Assembly: GCA_030374805.1 (NCBI GenBank)
Contig: JARGSG010000203.1
Span: forward strand, 310,001 to 374,000
DNA length: 64,000 nucleotides
Reading direction: 5' to 3'
Source of the DNA: Gracilaria gracilis
Taxonomy: Eukaryota; Rhodophyta; Florideophyceae; Gracilariales; Gracilariaceae
A program made the translations under genes and the position numbers. The notes under the pieces were generated by a model. The model was given only the letters and a program-made list of their open reading frames with translations. It did not search any database and was not told the origin of the DNA. How positions within the stretch are numbered: position 1 is the stretch's first letter; every line of letters begins with the position of its first letter. Shown piece after piece: positions 63,271 through 64,000 of this stretch.

Positions 63271-64000
63271 TTAACTTTTCGACGGAGTACTTTCTTCCGG
63301 CCCGATCCGATCTACATAGAAGTGTGTTAGAAGTCCCCTTCCCCCCTTTTGCTGAACTGTTTGCGAAGCGAACGAGCGAGTGGCATTCACCGCCACATTC
63401 TGTCGGCGCTCATTCTCGATATCATCTGAGCTTGAACTCCGTGCCATACGCCTCCGGTCATTTGAACGAACTCGTCGCATAAATGCACGTTTTTCATTCG
63501 ACTCTCTTGGAGACGAAGCTACAGAGGCGGCAGAAATCGATTTGAAAACTGGGCTTGACCCTCGACTAACATTGTTCGGAGCGGGAGAGACGGAGGCGGA
63601 CATATTCCTACCCAACCTAGAACGACTGCCACTCTTTGTCTTCTTGGGGGCTGAGGAGTCGGAGTTCCTCGGTAACGAAGTCGTTGGACGAACTGCAAAT
63701 TCATCTTCAGCGGGAGCTCGTACTTAATTTTGAGATGATGTAAACGGGCGCGCTACCATGGGTGACACAGGGCGACGAACAGCCCGGCGACTTGGTGCCC
63801 TCGACATGCGGTTTGATGACGTGCTCCCCACAGCCTGCGATTGTGGTCGTTGCGTGGCTGTAGAAACTGTAGCTGCTGTAACTGCGGCGGTGACCGCGGC
63901 GACGTTACGAGAGCTGGATTGCTGTTGTTGTTGAACAGAAACTTGATTGTTAGATTCAGCTATAGCTTCTTCAGCTGCCGCACGTTCCGGATCAAAATCA
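63271..64000 (-). pseudogene. Low-complexity Gln/Ala/Ser/Arg-rich ORF, runs off the window
   Basis: One minus-strand phase is open from the window edge to the stop at 63271 except for TAA at 63724-63726. The upstream part has a Q-Q-Q-Q-Q run and Ala/Val/Thr-rich sequence; the rest is Ser/Arg-rich with no domain. The N-terminus is outside the window. Such composition is common in the disordered tails of algal nuclear or transposon-encoded proteins. Gene or remnant cannot be decided from this part. Confidence 0.45.

Overview
The window is nuclear DNA of a eukaryote, most likely a florideophyte red alga of the Chondrus type (moderate confidence). Four things point that way. There are no clear spliceosomal introns. 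The single plausible intact metabolic gene is an intronless opine dehydrogenase, an enzyme activity known from gigartinalean red algae. A mitochondrial nad5 insert at 52822-53057 needs UGA = Trp. The rest is a dense graveyard of LTR retrotransposons and DNA transposons.

Layout. 1-3236: 3' part of a decayed Ty3/gypsy element (Gypsy-1). 4185-8590: two diverged inverted arms around a geneless spacer. 9270-9542: a BED-like zinc-finger fragment. 9676-about 17130: a second Ty3/gypsy element (Gypsy-2) that has lost its RNase H, followed by a long antisense reading frame (17577-19328) and an essentially intact MULE/FAR1-type transposase (19256-21706). 22715-22793: a tRNA-like pol III unit. 23528-30806: a PIF/Harbinger element whose first gene is split by a complete Ty1/copia element (24149-29054, 240-bp LTRs, 5-bp target duplication ACAGT). 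31938-32887: a miniature LTR element (TRIM). 32888-34560: a broken gene on the minus strand joining WWE, uracil-DNA-glycosylase-like and ADP-ribosyltransferase-like domains. 35072-35521: a solo LTR. 36694-40054: a complete-ended piggyBac element with TTAA duplications. 41221-46831: a full Ty3/gypsy element with chromodomain (Gypsy-3) on the minus strand. 46976-48118: opine dehydrogenase. 49600-50618: an AT-rich decayed DDE transposase. 51064-51418: a solo LTR of the Gypsy-2 family. 51943-52780: two GC-rich minisatellites, then the nad5 insert. 54950-60625: a Tnp2/CACTA-like transposase divergent from an RGG-tailed accessory ORF. 62094-63086 and 63271-64000: two unrecognised low-complexity ORFs.

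How it fits together. Almost every element carries nonsense codons, frameshifts or lost catalytic residues, so the locus looks like long-silenced DNA. The MULE transposase and the opine dehydrogenase are the exceptions. Nested insertions give a relative order: Harbinger before copia, and the WWE-UDG-ART gene before the TRIM. Unrelated LTR families share a TACGTCA or TGACGTCA bZIP-type site.

The most interesting item is the WWE + UDG-like + ART architecture. It combines ADP-ribose recognition, a glycosylase fold that seems to lack its catalytic Asp and His, and a transferase fold. I do not know a described family with this order. The copy here is a pseudogene, so an intact paralogue elsewhere in the genome is the key thing to look for. 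Identifications rest on motif reading by eye; no database search was run.
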